Source: Winogradskyella sp046545555 (GTDB lineage Bacteria; Bacteroidota; Bacteroidia; Flavobacteriales; Flavobacteriaceae). Taken from it: a stretch of 64,000 nucleotides of DNA. Shown one piece after another: positions 44,853 to 53,548 of the stretch. The notes under the pieces were generated by a model that saw nothing but the letters and a program-made list of their open reading frames with translations, did not search any database and was not told where the DNA came from. The translations under genes were made by a program, and so were the position numbers. The DNA lies in NCBI RefSeq assembly GCF_046545555.1, contig NZ_JBHZTH010000001.1:1116001-1180000 (forward strand), written 5' to 3'. Within the stretch, counting starts at the first letter, position 1. Every line of letters starts with the position of its first letter.

Positions 44853-44900
44853 TTAGCGGCGGCGTAAATGTCTGGGAGCTCTATATAATTGTGTATTCAT
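44853..44900 (-). CDS. Arginine-rich leader peptide of the arg operon
   Basis: A 15-residue minus-strand ORF, MNTQLYRAPRHLRRR, ending TAA. Five of the 15 codons encode Arg, the last three being consecutive CGC codons directly before the stop. This matches the layout of amino-acid attenuator peptides, where ribosome stalling at codons for the end product changes RNA folding and transcription of the following operon, here arg biosynthesis. It is 229 bases upstream of the first operon gene and too short for ordinary gene finders. I did not find a convincing terminator immediately after it, so the exact mechanism is open. Confidence 0.6.
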   Translation of the reverse strand: MNTQLYRAPRHLRRR

Positions 44901-45037
44901 AATGCTAATTTACATATTAAAATATAAACGACAAGAGATAATTTCTTGTTTTCTACAATATTTATGGATTTCTAAAAAAAAGACTTTTCATATTGTAAAT
45001 ATCTCATCTTTAAGCCGTTTTAGTTGATAAACTTAAT

Positions 45038-46306
45038 TTAAACTAAAAACTGAAACAAATCAGGTTTATCGTTTAAATAATCTCCATAGAAATTATGAAG
45101 CTTCATTTTAGTTATCAATGGCTCTAAGTCGTCAGGTGACTTTAATTCTAAACCAACTACGGCGACGTCATTCTCACGATTTGCTTTTTTTGTATATTCA
45201 AAATGAGTGATATCATCTGTAGGACCTAAAATGTCAACGACAAAATCTCTTAAAGCTCCTGCGCGTTGCGGAAACTTTATAATAAAATAATGCTTGAGAT
45301 TTGCATAGAGAAGGGCACGCTCTTTAATTTCAGCAGTACGTGTAATATCATTATTACTGCCACTAATTACACAGACTACATTTTTACCTTTAATCTCATC
45401 TTTAAATTGCTCTAATGCTGAGAGACTTAAAACCCCTGCTGGTTCTGCGACAATGGCGTCTTTATTATATAGATCTAAAATTGTTTGGCAAATCTTTCCT
45501 TCATCCACTTCAACAACACGATGTAAAGTCTCTTTGCATATGGCAAAATTTAAATCACCAACACGCTTTACTGCAGCACCATCAACGAAGCTATCAATGG
45601 TTTTTAATGTAGTATTCTTATTCGCGCGTATCGAAGTTAACATCGCTGCGGCACCTTTTGGTTCTACGCTAATAATTTTTGTTTGAGGTGATAAGAGTTT
45701 AAAGACAGAAGATAAACCTGCTGCAAGTCCACCACCACCAACTGGAACAAACACATAATCTATGGGATGGGTTTCAGCTTGATCTATTATTTCTAAGCCA
45801 ACCGTTGCCTGACCTTCAATAACTTTTTGATCATTAAAAGGGTGGACAAAAGTTTTGTTCATGTCTTCGCTTTGTTGTTTAGCGGCATGATAGGCATCAT
45901 CAAAAGTATCACCAACTAATACAACATCTATATAATCTTCGCCAAACATTTTAACTTGTTCAATCTTTTGACCAGGCGTTGGAGAAGGCATAAAAATGGT
46001 GCCTTTTATTTTTAAAAGTTTACATGAAATAGCCACACCTTGTGCATGGTTTCCAGCACTCGCACACACAATTCCATTTTCAATTTGAGATCCATTTAAA
46101 GAAGAAATTTTGTTATAAGCTCCTCTAATCTTATAAGAACGGACTTCTTGTAAGTCTTCCCTTTTAAAATAGATATTCGCCCCAAATTGTTTGGAGTAGC
46201 GTGCATTTTTAATCAAAGGAGTGACAGATGCAATGTCTTTTAATTTTTCTGCAGCAGCTTCAATTGCTTTTAGTGTTGGTCTATATGTGGTTTTTGTTTC
46301 TTCCAT
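45038..46306 (-). CDS. ilvA: Threonine ammonia-lyase
   Basis: 422 residues. PLP-binding Lys lies in REDLQEVRSYKIRGAYNKI (near residue 59), with CASAGNHAQGVA and the glycine loop PVGGGGLAAGLSS. A single short ACT-like regulatory segment follows (YFIIKFPQRAGALRDFV), so this is the shorter biosynthetic form rather than the E. coli form with two regulatory domains. It makes 2-oxobutyrate from threonine for isoleucine. It ends the ilvDBNCA run, with 69 bases containing palindromic repeats separating it from ilvC. Confidence 0.93.
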   Translation of the reverse strand: MEETKTTYRPTLKAIEAAAEKLKDIASVTPLIKNARYSKQFGANIYFKREDLQEVRSYKIRGAYNKISSLNGSQIENGIVCASAGNHAQGVAISCKLLKIKGTIFMPSPTPGQKIEQVKMFGEDYIDVVLVGDTFDDAYHAAKQQSEDMNKTFVHPFNDQKVIEGQATVGLEIIDQAETHPIDYVFVPVGGGGLAAGLSSVFKLLSPQTKIISVEPKGAAAMLTSIRANKNTTLKTIDSFVDGAAVKRVGDLNFAICKETLHRVVEVDEGKICQTILDLYNKDAIVAEPAGVLSLSALEQFKDEIKGKNVVCVISGSNNDITRTAEIKERALLYANLKHYFIIKFPQRAGALRDFVVDILGPTDDITHFEYTKKANRENDVAVVGLELKSPDDLEPLITKMKLHNFYGDYLNDKPDLFQFLV

Positions 46307-46310
46307 CTTT

Positions 46311-46372
46311 AGTTCCCGTAAAAACGGGAATCTCTTTTATTTTGTGGATTCCTGCCTTTGCAGGAATGACAA
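46311..46372. repeat. Dispersed hairpin repeats in the ilvC-ilvA gap
   Basis: First hairpin TTCCCGT-AAAA-ACGGGAA (46313-46330), second ATTCCTGC-CTTT-GCAGGAAT (46348-46367) followed by GACAA. The second is the same unit as those at 41771-41837, and the whole has the same two-hairpin layout, with a diverged left arm. Confidence 0.85.
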
Positions 46373-46374
46373 GT

Positions 46375-47877
46375 TTACGCTAAAACTGAATCAACAGTTT
46401 TAACATCAGATTTTATCACTTTCATTGCTGTCATTGCCGCACGCAAACGTTGACCAACAGCTTCGATTGGATGATTTCTGATGGCATCATTAATCGCTAT
46501 TAATTCTATATTATCAACTCCGTTTGAACTTGAAAATGGCTTTCCGATTATACTAGTATCAACTGTTTTCATAAAATCAGTTAATAATGCTTTGCAAGCA
46601 TGGTCAAACAAATAGCAACCATATTCAGCTGTATCAGAAATCACTCTGTTCATTTCGAATAATTTCTTTCTTGCAATTGTATTAGCTATTAGTGGTAATT
46701 CGTGTAAAGATTCGTAGTAAGCAGAATCTTCAATAATACCAGCACTAATCATAGATTCGAATGCTAATTCTACTCCAGATTTTACAAAGGCTACTAAGAG
46801 TACGCCATTATCAAAGTATTCTTGTTCAGAAATATGATCTGACGTTAATGCCGTCTTTTCAAAGGCTGTTTCACCAGTAGCTTCTCTCCACTTTAATAAA
46901 TTAACATCATCATTTGCCCAATCTTCCATCATTGTTTTTGAGAAATGGCCAGATATGATATCGTCCATGTGCTTTTCAAATAATGGACGCATAATAGCTT
47001 TTAATTCTTCAGATAATTCGTAAGCTTTTATTTTAGCAGGATTGGATAAACGATCCATCATGTTTGTTATTCCACCATGTTTTAAAGCTTCGGTAATCGT
47101 TTCCCAACCAAACTGAATTAATTTAGCAGCATAACCAGGCTCAATACCTTCTTCAACCATTTTATCAAACGATAGAATAGCTCCTGTTTGTAACAAGCCA
47201 CAAAGGATGGTTTGTTCTCCCATTAAATCTGATTTTACTTCAGCAATAAAAGAAGACTCTAAAACACCTGCTCTGTGTCCTCCTGTTGCAGCGGCATATG
47301 CTTTGGCTTGTGCCCAACCTTTTCCTTCTGGATCATTTTCTGGGTGAACTGCAGTTAATGTTGGTACACCAAATCCACGTTTATATTCCTCTCTAACTTC
47401 AGTTCCTGGACATTTTGGCGCCACCATAATTACAGTTAAATCCTCGCGAATTTTAGTGCCTTCTTCAACAATGTTAAAACCATGTGAGTAACTTAAAGTT
47501 GCTCCTTTTTTCATTAAAGGCATAACCGCTTTTACAACATTAGTATGTTGCTTATCTGGAGTTAAATTTAAAACCAAATCTGCTGTAGGAATTAATTCTT
47601 CGTACGTGCCAACTGTAAATCCGTTCGACGTAGCGTTTTTATATGAATCACGTTGCTGATCAATAGCAACTTGACGCAATGTATAAGAAATATCTAAGCC
47701 AGAATCTCTCATGTTTAAACCTTGGTTAAGACCTTGTGCGCCACAACCAACTATTACAATTTTCTTTCCTTTTAATGCGTTTACACCATCTTCAAATTCT
47801 GAAGCATCCATAAAGCGACATTTTCCTAGTTGCTCTAATTGTTCTCTTAATGGTAAAGTGTTAAAATAATTTGACAT
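46375..47877 (-). CDS. ilvC: Ketol-acid reductoisomerase, class II (long form)
   Basis: 500 residues, matching the long class of E. coli (about 490) rather than the 330-residue class I. The NADP site GCGAQGLNQGLNMRDSGLDI (55-74) and SHGFN, APKCPGTEVREEYKRG and the duplicated C-terminal knotted domain (ELALASME-type SGVELAFESMI segments with metal-binding Glu residues) are seen. It isomerises and reduces acetohydroxy acids in valine and isoleucine synthesis. Twelve bases separate it from ilvN. Confidence 0.95.
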   Translation of the reverse strand: MSNYFNTLPLREQLEQLGKCRFMDASEFEDGVNALKGKKIVIVGCGAQGLNQGLNMRDSGLDISYTLRQVAIDQQRDSYKNATSNGFTVGTYEELIPTADLVLNLTPDKQHTNVVKAVMPLMKKGATLSYSHGFNIVEEGTKIREDLTVIMVAPKCPGTEVREEYKRGFGVPTLTAVHPENDPEGKGWAQAKAYAAATGGHRAGVLESSFIAEVKSDLMGEQTILCGLLQTGAILSFDKMVEEGIEPGYAAKLIQFGWETITEALKHGGITNMMDRLSNPAKIKAYELSEELKAIMRPLFEKHMDDIISGHFSKTMMEDWANDDVNLLKWREATGETAFEKTALTSDHISEQEYFDNGVLLVAFVKSGVELAFESMISAGIIEDSAYYESLHELPLIANTIARKKLFEMNRVISDTAEYGCYLFDHACKALLTDFMKTVDTSIIGKPFSSSNGVDNIELIAINDAIRNHPIEAVGQRLRAAMTAMKVIKSDVKTVDSVLA

Positions 47878-47888
47878 TGTTTTAATTT

Positions 47889-48419
47889 TTAATGTTGAAA
47901 TGCTTCTAGCATTGTTGATATTCTCATTTCTTCCTTAGTAACTGCAACACGTCCAGAACGCGTGAACTGCATAATTCCAAAAGCGTTTAACTCTCTATAT
48001 AGTAGATCTATTTCTTCTTTTCTACCAGATTTTTCGATAGCAAAAAAGACTTTGTTTACGGTTACAATTCTAGCATTACTTTCTTTGATTATATTCTGAA
48101 TTTGACGTTCATCAAATAATAATTCTGATTTGATTTTGAAGAGACACGATTCCTGATATATGATTTCGTCTTCAGTATGATAGTAAGCTTTAATCACTTC
48201 GACTTGCTTCTCAATCTGTCCGATAACTTTTTTCATTTGAGACTCGGTAATATTAACTACAAGGGTAAACCTTGATACACCTGCAATTTCAGAAGGTGAA
48301 GTGTTTAGGCTCTCAACATTCATGTGTCTTCTTTGAAATATTGCCGAAATTCTATTCAGTAAGCCTATATTGTTTTCCGTATATATTGAAACGGTATATT
48401 GTTTCTTTTCGTTTTCCAT
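47889..48419 (-). CDS. ilvN: Acetolactate synthase small subunit
   Basis: 176 residues. The N-terminal ACT domain has YTENNIGLLNRISAIFQRRHMNVESLNTSPSE features, and a second ACT-like half follows from about residue 85. It is the regulatory subunit that confers valine feedback on IlvB. Two bases separate its ATG region from the ilvB stop. The length is typical of single-regulatory-subunit forms. Confidence 0.92.
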   Translation of the reverse strand: MENEKKQYTVSIYTENNIGLLNRISAIFQRRHMNVESLNTSPSEIAGVSRFTLVVNITESQMKKVIGQIEKQVEVIKAYYHTEDEIIYQESCLFKIKSELLFDERQIQNIIKESNARIVTVNKVFFAIEKSGRKEEIDLLYRELNAFGIMQFTRSGRVAVTKEEMRISTMLEAFQH

Positions 48420-48421
48420 AA

Positions 48422-50158
48422 TTACTCTAATCTTATATCTGAAACACTTGCACCTGTAGGAATCATTGGGAAGACATTGTCCTCCTTTTCAACTCTTACT
48501 TCTAAAAAATATGGACCATCACAATCGATCATTTCTTTTACGGCAGCTTTTAAATCTTCTCTTTTCGATACCTTTTTAGCATCAATATGATAACCCTTAG
48601 CTATAGCTACAAAATCTGGGTTTACCATTTCTGTTGACGCATAACGCTTATCAAAAAATAATTGCTGCCATTGGCGTACCATCCCAAGAAATTCATTGTT
48701 CAATACCACAATTTTAACAGGTACTTTTTGCTGAAAAATAGTTCCCAATTCCTGAATATTCATTTGGTAACCTCCATCTCCAGCAATCATAACAACTTCG
48801 CGATCTGGTGCAGCCATTTTTGCTCCGATTGCTGCTGGTAAAGCAAATCCCATGGTTCCTAAGCCACCTGATGTAATATTACTTTTCGTTTTATTAAATT
48901 CTGCATAACGACATGCAATCATCTGATGCTGACCAACATCACTAACAATAGCAGCTTCTCCTTTGGTTTGAATATTGATTTCTTTCAATACTTCTCCCAT
49001 AGTTAAACCTTCCTTTGTTGGATGTAAATCATTTTTAATGACTTTATCGTATTCTATTTTGTATAGATCTTTAAATTTTTGATGCCAATCGTTATGCGAA
49101 TTTGCATTCAATAGTGGTAATAAATCTTTTAAACTTGCTTTAGAATCACCAAGAACAGCGACATCAGTTTTTACATTTTTATCAACTTCAGCTGCATCAA
49201 TTTCAAAATGAATAATTTTGGCTTGTTTTGCATAGGTTGCTAAATTCCCTGTAACACGATCATCAAAACGCATTCCGATGGCGATTAAAACATCACATTC
49301 ATTAGTTAATACGTTTGGCGCATAATTACCATGCATACCAACCATTCCAACGTTTAAAGGGTGCGATGTAGGAATTGCAGAAGCACCTAGAATCGTCCAT
49401 GCAGAAGGGATTCCTGCTTTTTCGATAACAGCTTTAAATTCTTCCTCGGCTTTGCCTAAAATAACACCTTGTCCCCAAACTATTAATGGTTTTTTTGCAT
49501 TATTAATAAGTTCAGCAGCAGCTTTTAATGAACTTTCTTCTGTGCTTGGAACAGGTTTGTAACTTCTTACACCTTTACACTTTTCGTATTTAAAATCAAA
49601 CTCTTCAAACTGTGCATCTTTAGTAATATCTATTAAGACAGGTCCTGGTCTTCCACTTTTGGCGATGTAAAATGCTTTTGCGAAAACTTCAGGAATTTCT
49701 GAAGCTTTAGTGATTTGATGATTCCATTTTGTAACCGGAGTTGAAATACCTACTATATCAGTTTCTTGAAAGGCGTCACTACCTAATAAATGAGAGCCTA
49801 CTTGTCCAGTAATACAGACTAAAGGTGTTGAATCTATTTGGGCATCAGCAATACCAGTAATTAAATTGGTAGCTCCTGGTCCTGAAGTTGCGATAGCAAC
49901 ACCAACTTTACCAGAAATACGAGCATAACCTTGGGCAGCATGAGCTGCACCTTGTTCATGACGCGATAAGACATGATGAATTTTATCTTGGTATTTATAT
50001 AATTCATCATAAACAGGCATAATTGCACCTCCTGGATAACCATAGAGTACTTCTACGCCTTCAGCTAAAAGACATTTTATAACTGCTTCACTGCCAGAAA
50101 TACGTTCTGTAGTTTCTGAAGTTTTACTCTTATTTTCTATTGTTTGAGTTTCTTTCAT
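48422..50158 (-). CDS. ilvB: Acetolactate synthase large subunit
   Basis: 578 residues of the thiamine-diphosphate enzyme family. Landmarks: catalytic Glu in RHEQGAAHAAQGYAR near residue 65, GPGATNLITGIADA, and the ThDP motif AGDGGYQMNIQELGTIFQQKVPVKIVVLNN. It condenses two pyruvates or pyruvate with 2-oxobutyrate. The N-terminal 20-residue stretch is polar and probably disordered. Forty-two bases separate it from ilvD, and that gap holds one hairpin repeat. Confidence 0.95.
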   Translation of the reverse strand: MKETQTIENKSKTSETTERISGSEAVIKCLLAEGVEVLYGYPGGAIMPVYDELYKYQDKIHHVLSRHEQGAAHAAQGYARISGKVGVAIATSGPGATNLITGIADAQIDSTPLVCITGQVGSHLLGSDAFQETDIVGISTPVTKWNHQITKASEIPEVFAKAFYIAKSGRPGPVLIDITKDAQFEEFDFKYEKCKGVRSYKPVPSTEESSLKAAAELINNAKKPLIVWGQGVILGKAEEEFKAVIEKAGIPSAWTILGASAIPTSHPLNVGMVGMHGNYAPNVLTNECDVLIAIGMRFDDRVTGNLATYAKQAKIIHFEIDAAEVDKNVKTDVAVLGDSKASLKDLLPLLNANSHNDWHQKFKDLYKIEYDKVIKNDLHPTKEGLTMGEVLKEINIQTKGEAAIVSDVGQHQMIACRYAEFNKTKSNITSGGLGTMGFALPAAIGAKMAAPDREVVMIAGDGGYQMNIQELGTIFQQKVPVKIVVLNNEFLGMVRQWQQLFFDKRYASTEMVNPDFVAIAKGYHIDAKKVSKREDLKAAVKEMIDCDGPYFLEVRVEKEDNVFPMIPTGASVSDIRLE

Positions 50159-50179
50159 AATTTAAACTTCAATTTATGA

Positions 50180-50200
50180 GATTCCCACTTTCGTGGGAAC
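50180..50200. repeat. Hairpin repeat at the end of ilvD
   Basis: TTCCCAC-TTTC-GTGGGAA in a GATTCCC...GGGAAC context, a related but distinct single copy of the palindrome family seen in the argC-proC and ilvC-ilvA gaps. It sits directly before the ilvD stop. Confidence 0.7.
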
Positions 50201-51879
50201 TAGAATTCGTCAGTAACACAGCCTTTAGAAGCTGAAGAAACTGTTTTTGCATATTTATATAGTACACCACGTTCAAACTTCAATTCTGGTGCTTTCCAAT
50301 TCTGTCTTCTTTTTTGTAATTCAGCTTCAGAAACTTCCACTGAAATAGTGTTAGTTTCTGCGTCTATTGTTATAATATCTCCATCTTCAACAAAGGCCAA
50401 TGTTCCTCCTTCTTGAGCTTCTGGTGTAATGTGTCCTACGACAAAACCATGAGTTCCGCCAGAGAAACGACCGTCTGTGATTAAGGCAACATCTTTTCCT
50501 AAACCTGCTCCCATAATCGCAGCAGTAGGTTTTAGCATTTCTGGCATTCCTGGACCGCCTTTTGGACCTTCATAGCGTATGACGACGACATCTCCTTTTT
50601 CAACTTTTCCATCTCTTATGCCATCATTTGCGGCATATTCACCTTCAAAGACCTTTGCTTTTCCTTTAAAGCTTAAACCTTCCTTTCCTGTAATTTTAGC
50701 AACACTTCCTTCAGTTGCTAAATTTCCGTAGAGCATTCTTAAGTGTCCAGATATTTTGATGGGTTCTTCTATTGGTTTAATGACATCTTGACCTTCAGTT
50801 AAATCAGCCACATCCAATAAGTTTTCAGCGATTGTTTTTCCTGTAACGGTTAAACAATCTCCATGAATCAATCCTTTTTTAAGAAGGTATTTTAATACAG
50901 CTGGAATTCCTCCAACAGCATGCACATCTTCCATTAAGTATTTGCCACTTGGTTTTAAATCTGCCAAGAATGGTGTATTGTCACTTATATCCTGAAAATC
51001 TTTGAGTGTAAAATCTATTTGTGCTGCTCTCGCAATAGCTAAAAAGTGAAGCACTGCATTTGTAGAGCCACCTAGAATAGTAACTAGTCTCACGGCATTT
51101 TCAAGAGACTTTCTTGTAATGATATCAGAGGGCTTTATATCTTTTTCGAGTAACACTCTTAAAGCTTCTCCGGCTTTTACTGATTCTTCTTTTTTTGCAT
51201 TACTTAATGCTGGATTAGAAGAGTTGAATGGCAGCGTCATACCTAAAGCTTCAATTGCAGAAGCCATAGTATTTGCTGTATACATGCCTCCGCAAGCGCC
51301 AGCTCCAGGACATGCTTTTTCTACGATGTTCTGATATTCATTTTCTGTCATGGTTCCAGCAACTTTGCTTCCCCAAGCTTCAAAAGCTGAAACTACATCT
51401 AACTTTTTGCCATTATGACAACCTGAATCAATTGTTCCACCATATACTAAAATTGATGGACGATTTAATCTAATCATAGCCATTAAAGCTCCTGGCATAT
51501 TTTTATCGCAGCCAACGACAGTAACTAATCCGTCGTAACTCATGGCTTGTACAACGGTTTCCATAGAATCTGCAATAATATCTCTAGATGGTAATGAGTA
51601 ACGCATTCCTGGTGTTCCCATTGAAATCCCATCACTTACACCGATTGTATTGAAAATCAACCCAACAACATCTTCATTTTTTGTACCTTCTTTTACCAAC
51701 TTAGCCAAGTCGTTAAGATGCATATTACAAGGGTTACCTTCATAACCTGTACTAGCGATACCAACGATTGGTTTAAAGAAATCTTCTTTGGTTAAACCGA
51801 TAGCATGCAACATAGCTTGTGCAGCTGGTTGTGTTGGATCTTGTGTTACGGTTTTACTGTATTTATTTAGTTGACTCAT
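50200..51879 (-). CDS. ilvD: Dihydroxy-acid dehydratase
   Basis: 559 residues of the IlvD/Edd family. Fe-S ligand cysteines are in CNMH near residue 52, GCDKNMPGA and CPGAGACGGMYTANTM; a C-terminal SGGTHGFVVGHITPEA completes the substrate site. It converts dihydroxy-isovalerate and dihydroxy-methylvalerate to the 2-oxo acids. It is the first gene of the ilvDBNCA operon and its 342-base upstream region carries a leader ORF and a minus-strand terminator. Confidence 0.95.
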   Translation of the reverse strand: MSQLNKYSKTVTQDPTQPAAQAMLHAIGLTKEDFFKPIVGIASTGYEGNPCNMHLNDLAKLVKEGTKNEDVVGLIFNTIGVSDGISMGTPGMRYSLPSRDIIADSMETVVQAMSYDGLVTVVGCDKNMPGALMAMIRLNRPSILVYGGTIDSGCHNGKKLDVVSAFEAWGSKVAGTMTENEYQNIVEKACPGAGACGGMYTANTMASAIEALGMTLPFNSSNPALSNAKKEESVKAGEALRVLLEKDIKPSDIITRKSLENAVRLVTILGGSTNAVLHFLAIARAAQIDFTLKDFQDISDNTPFLADLKPSGKYLMEDVHAVGGIPAVLKYLLKKGLIHGDCLTVTGKTIAENLLDVADLTEGQDVIKPIEEPIKISGHLRMLYGNLATEGSVAKITGKEGLSFKGKAKVFEGEYAANDGIRDGKVEKGDVVVIRYEGPKGGPGMPEMLKPTAAIMGAGLGKDVALITDGRFSGGTHGFVVGHITPEAQEGGTLAFVEDGDIITIDAETNTISVEVSEAELQKRRQNWKAPELKFERGVLYKYAKTVSSASKGCVTDEF

Positions 51880-52055
51880 AGTTTTATTTAGGCAAAAGTG
51901 ATTTGCAGAAACTAAATTACTTGTTATCGTATGTTTAAAGATTTACATAATATGTAACAATCTAAATTCAATAGCAGTGACATTTATTTAAAATATTGAT
52001 AATCAATAATTTAAATAAAAATAAATATGATGTTCAAGTGTGTTAATTTTTTGCA

Positions 52056-52084
52056 TAAAAAAGCCTTCCAAATAAGGAAAGCTT
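52056..52084 (-). terminator. Intrinsic terminator in the ilvD leader
   Basis: On the minus strand, AGCTTTCC pairs with GGAAGGCT (eight base pairs with one G-T), hexaloop TTATTT, then TTTTTT. It lies about 180 bases before the ilvD start and faces the ilv operon, so it would stop leader transcripts. It could alternatively block antisense transcription arising from the porter side. Confidence 0.7.
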
Positions 52085-52145
52085 AAAATAAATTTATTCT
52101 ATTTTCAGTAACTAGTTGCCGTAATCTAAAACGTTTTCGGTTCAT
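52083..52145 (-). CDS. Putative leader ORF of the ilv operon
   Basis: Twenty codons, MNRKRFRLRQLVTENRINLF, ending in a TAA that touches the terminator stem. Placement is textbook for attenuation, and Leu, Val and Ile make up five of 20 residues, mostly in the last half, but this is only a mild enrichment and Arg is equally frequent. Its ATG-proximal codons coincide with the palindrome AAAACGTTTT, so the frame may be incidental. Confidence 0.35.
   Translation of the reverse strand: MNRKRFRLRQLVTENRINLF
52125..52140. promoter_or_regulatory. Putative LacI-type operator upstream of the fructan porter
   Basis: TCTAAAACGTTTTCGG has a ten-base perfect palindrome AAAACGTTTT and the common right half TTTTCG. 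It lies 82 bases before the porter start. A related palindrome precedes susC, so both probably bind the LacI regulator encoded at 56040-57059. Confidence 0.55.
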
Positions 52146-52221
52146 AAATCTATTATTCAAAAGATTATAATTCTCGTCAACTAAAATTATTTTTAACTTA
52201 TAGCCATTAAATCGACTTCTT

Positions 52222-53547
52222 ATGAATAAAAAAATACTTGTATGGTCTATTACTGCTGCACTCGCAGGTTTTCTCTTTGGTTTTGATACTGTAGTTATTT
52301 CTGGTGCTGATAAAAAATTACAAGCACTTTGGGGTTCATCAGATGCGTTTCATGGCTCAGTAGTTATGGCTATGGCTTTATGGGGAACTGTTGTTGGGGC
52401 ATTATTTGGTGGAATCCCAACCAACCGTTTGGGTAGAAAACAAACCTTAATTTTGATTGGAATATTTTATTTAATCTCAGCTATTGGTTCTGCCTTAGTT
52501 AATGATCCATATACTTTTGCATTTTTTAGATTTTTAGGAGGAATAGGAGTAGGAGCATCTACGATTGCGGCACCAGCCTATGTTTCGGAAATTTCGCCTG
52601 CAAAGGATAGAGGGAGATTAGTGGCTTTATATCAGTTTAATATTGTTCTTGGTATTTTAATTGCTTTTTTATCTAATTATTTGCTCAGAAATGTCGGAGA
52701 AAACGCATGGAGATGGATGATAGGCGTAGAGGCTTTTCCTGCATTGATTTATACAATTTTAATATTTACTGTCCCTAAAAGCCCACGTTGGTTAATCTCT
52801 AAGCATAGAGATGAAGAGGCTAAAGAAGTTTTAGAACTTATTAACCCTCACGGGAATGCAAACGAATTAATGGAAAAAATAAAGATTGAAAGTCAAAGCC
52901 ATTCTAAAGGGGAGAATATTTTTATGAAGAAATATCGTTTTCCTTTAATGTTAGCATTTTTAGTAGCGATGTTTAATCAATTTTCAGGTATTAATGCATT
53001 TTTATATTATGCTCCAAGAATATTTGAAGAAGCTGGTTTAGGAGAAAGTACTGCACTTTTGAGTAGTATTGGTATTGGTGTTACTAATTTAATTTTTACG
53101 TTATTGGGTGTGTTTTTAATTGATCGATTAGGTAGAAAAGTGTTGATGTATATTGGTTCAATAGGCTATATTATTTCATTATCACTAGTGTCAATGGCAT
53201 TCTTTTTAGAGTGGGAAGGCTTAGCAGTACCAATATTCTTATTCCTATTTATAGCATCGCATGCTATTGGCCAAGGAGCTATAATTTGGGTCTACATTTC
53301 AGAAATTTTCCCGAATCATTTAAGAGCAAGTGGTCAATCTTTTGGAACATCTACGCATTGGGTATTAGCAGCAATAATACCATCTTTAGTACCAGTTTTA
53401 TTTTCATCAATTGGAGCAGGAACTGTGTTTATGGTATTTGCTATCATGATGGTTTTTCAGTTGTTGTTTGTCATATTTATGATGCCTGAAACTAAAGGGA
53501 TTTCATTAGAAGAGTTAAGTAAAAAATTAATACGAGATGATAAATAA
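52222..53547 (+). CDS. Sugar porter family MFS transporter (probably fructose or sucrose)
   Basis: 441 residues with twelve expected helices. Sugar porter motifs: GFDTVVISGA in helix 1, NRLGRKQ (first cytoplasmic loop), GIGVGASTIAAPAYVSEISPAKDRGRL, PKSPRWL in place of PESPRWL, NQFSGINAFLYY, DRLGRKVL and the final PETKG. It is the first gene of a fructan cluster with GH32 and fructokinase, so its substrate is likely sucrose or fructose. The stop is one base from the preferred GH32 start. Confidence 0.9.
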   Translation: MNKKILVWSITAALAGFLFGFDTVVISGADKKLQALWGSSDAFHGSVVMAMALWGTVVGALFGGIPTNRLGRKQTLILIGIFYLISAIGSALVNDPYTFAFFRFLGGIGVGASTIAAPAYVSEISPAKDRGRLVALYQFNIVLGILIAFLSNYLLRNVGENAWRWMIGVEAFPALIYTILIFTVPKSPRWLISKHRDEEAKEVLELINPHGNANELMEKIKIESQSHSKGENIFMKKYRFPLMLAFLVAMFNQFSGINAFLYYAPRIFEEAGLGESTALLSSIGIGVTNLIFTLLGVFLIDRLGRKVLMYIGSIGYIISLSLVSMAFFLEWEGLAVPIFLFLFIASHAIGQGAIIWVYISEIFPNHLRASGQSFGTSTHWVLAAIIPSLVPVLFSSIGAGTVFMVFAIMMVFQLLFVIFMMPETKGISLEELSKKLIRDDK

Positions 53548-53548
53548 T

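Larger units (their letters stand above)
44625..45037. other. Leader region of the arg operon and 3' end of the ilv operon
   Basis: 413 bases without a long gene. Read on the minus strand from the ilvA stop it holds, in order, a weak hairpin with a long T run (44977-45014) that may end the ilv operon, an inverted repeat ACAAGA-N7-TCTTGT (44931-44949), an Arg-rich mini-ORF (44853-44900), and a second Arg-rich frame (44711-44806). The GNAT gene begins 87 bases after that. Confidence 0.6.
51880..52221. other. Divergent control region between ilvD and the fructan porter
   Basis: 342 bases. On the minus strand it holds a 20-residue ORF (52083-52145), directly followed by an intrinsic terminator (52056-52084). 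A LacI-like palindrome (52125-52140) falls within the ORF. Nothing else coding is apparent; the last 170 bases before ilvD are featureless AT-rich DNA. Confidence 0.6.

Noticed and set aside
44931..44949. Inverted repeat ACAAGA-N7-TCTTGT upstream of the Arg leader peptide
   Set aside because: It has no T run and only six-base arms, and I found no second copy; a regulator site is possible but unsupported.
44977..45014. Hairpin with a long T run after ilvA
   Set aside because: The T run is good but the stem is broken (ATATT/AATAT inside a poorly paired outer stem), so it is mentioned only within the region entry.
52003..52056. Second 17-residue frame (MQKINTLEHH...) in the ilvD leader
   Set aside because: It follows the terminator T run, is not enriched for branched-chain residues and has no other support.
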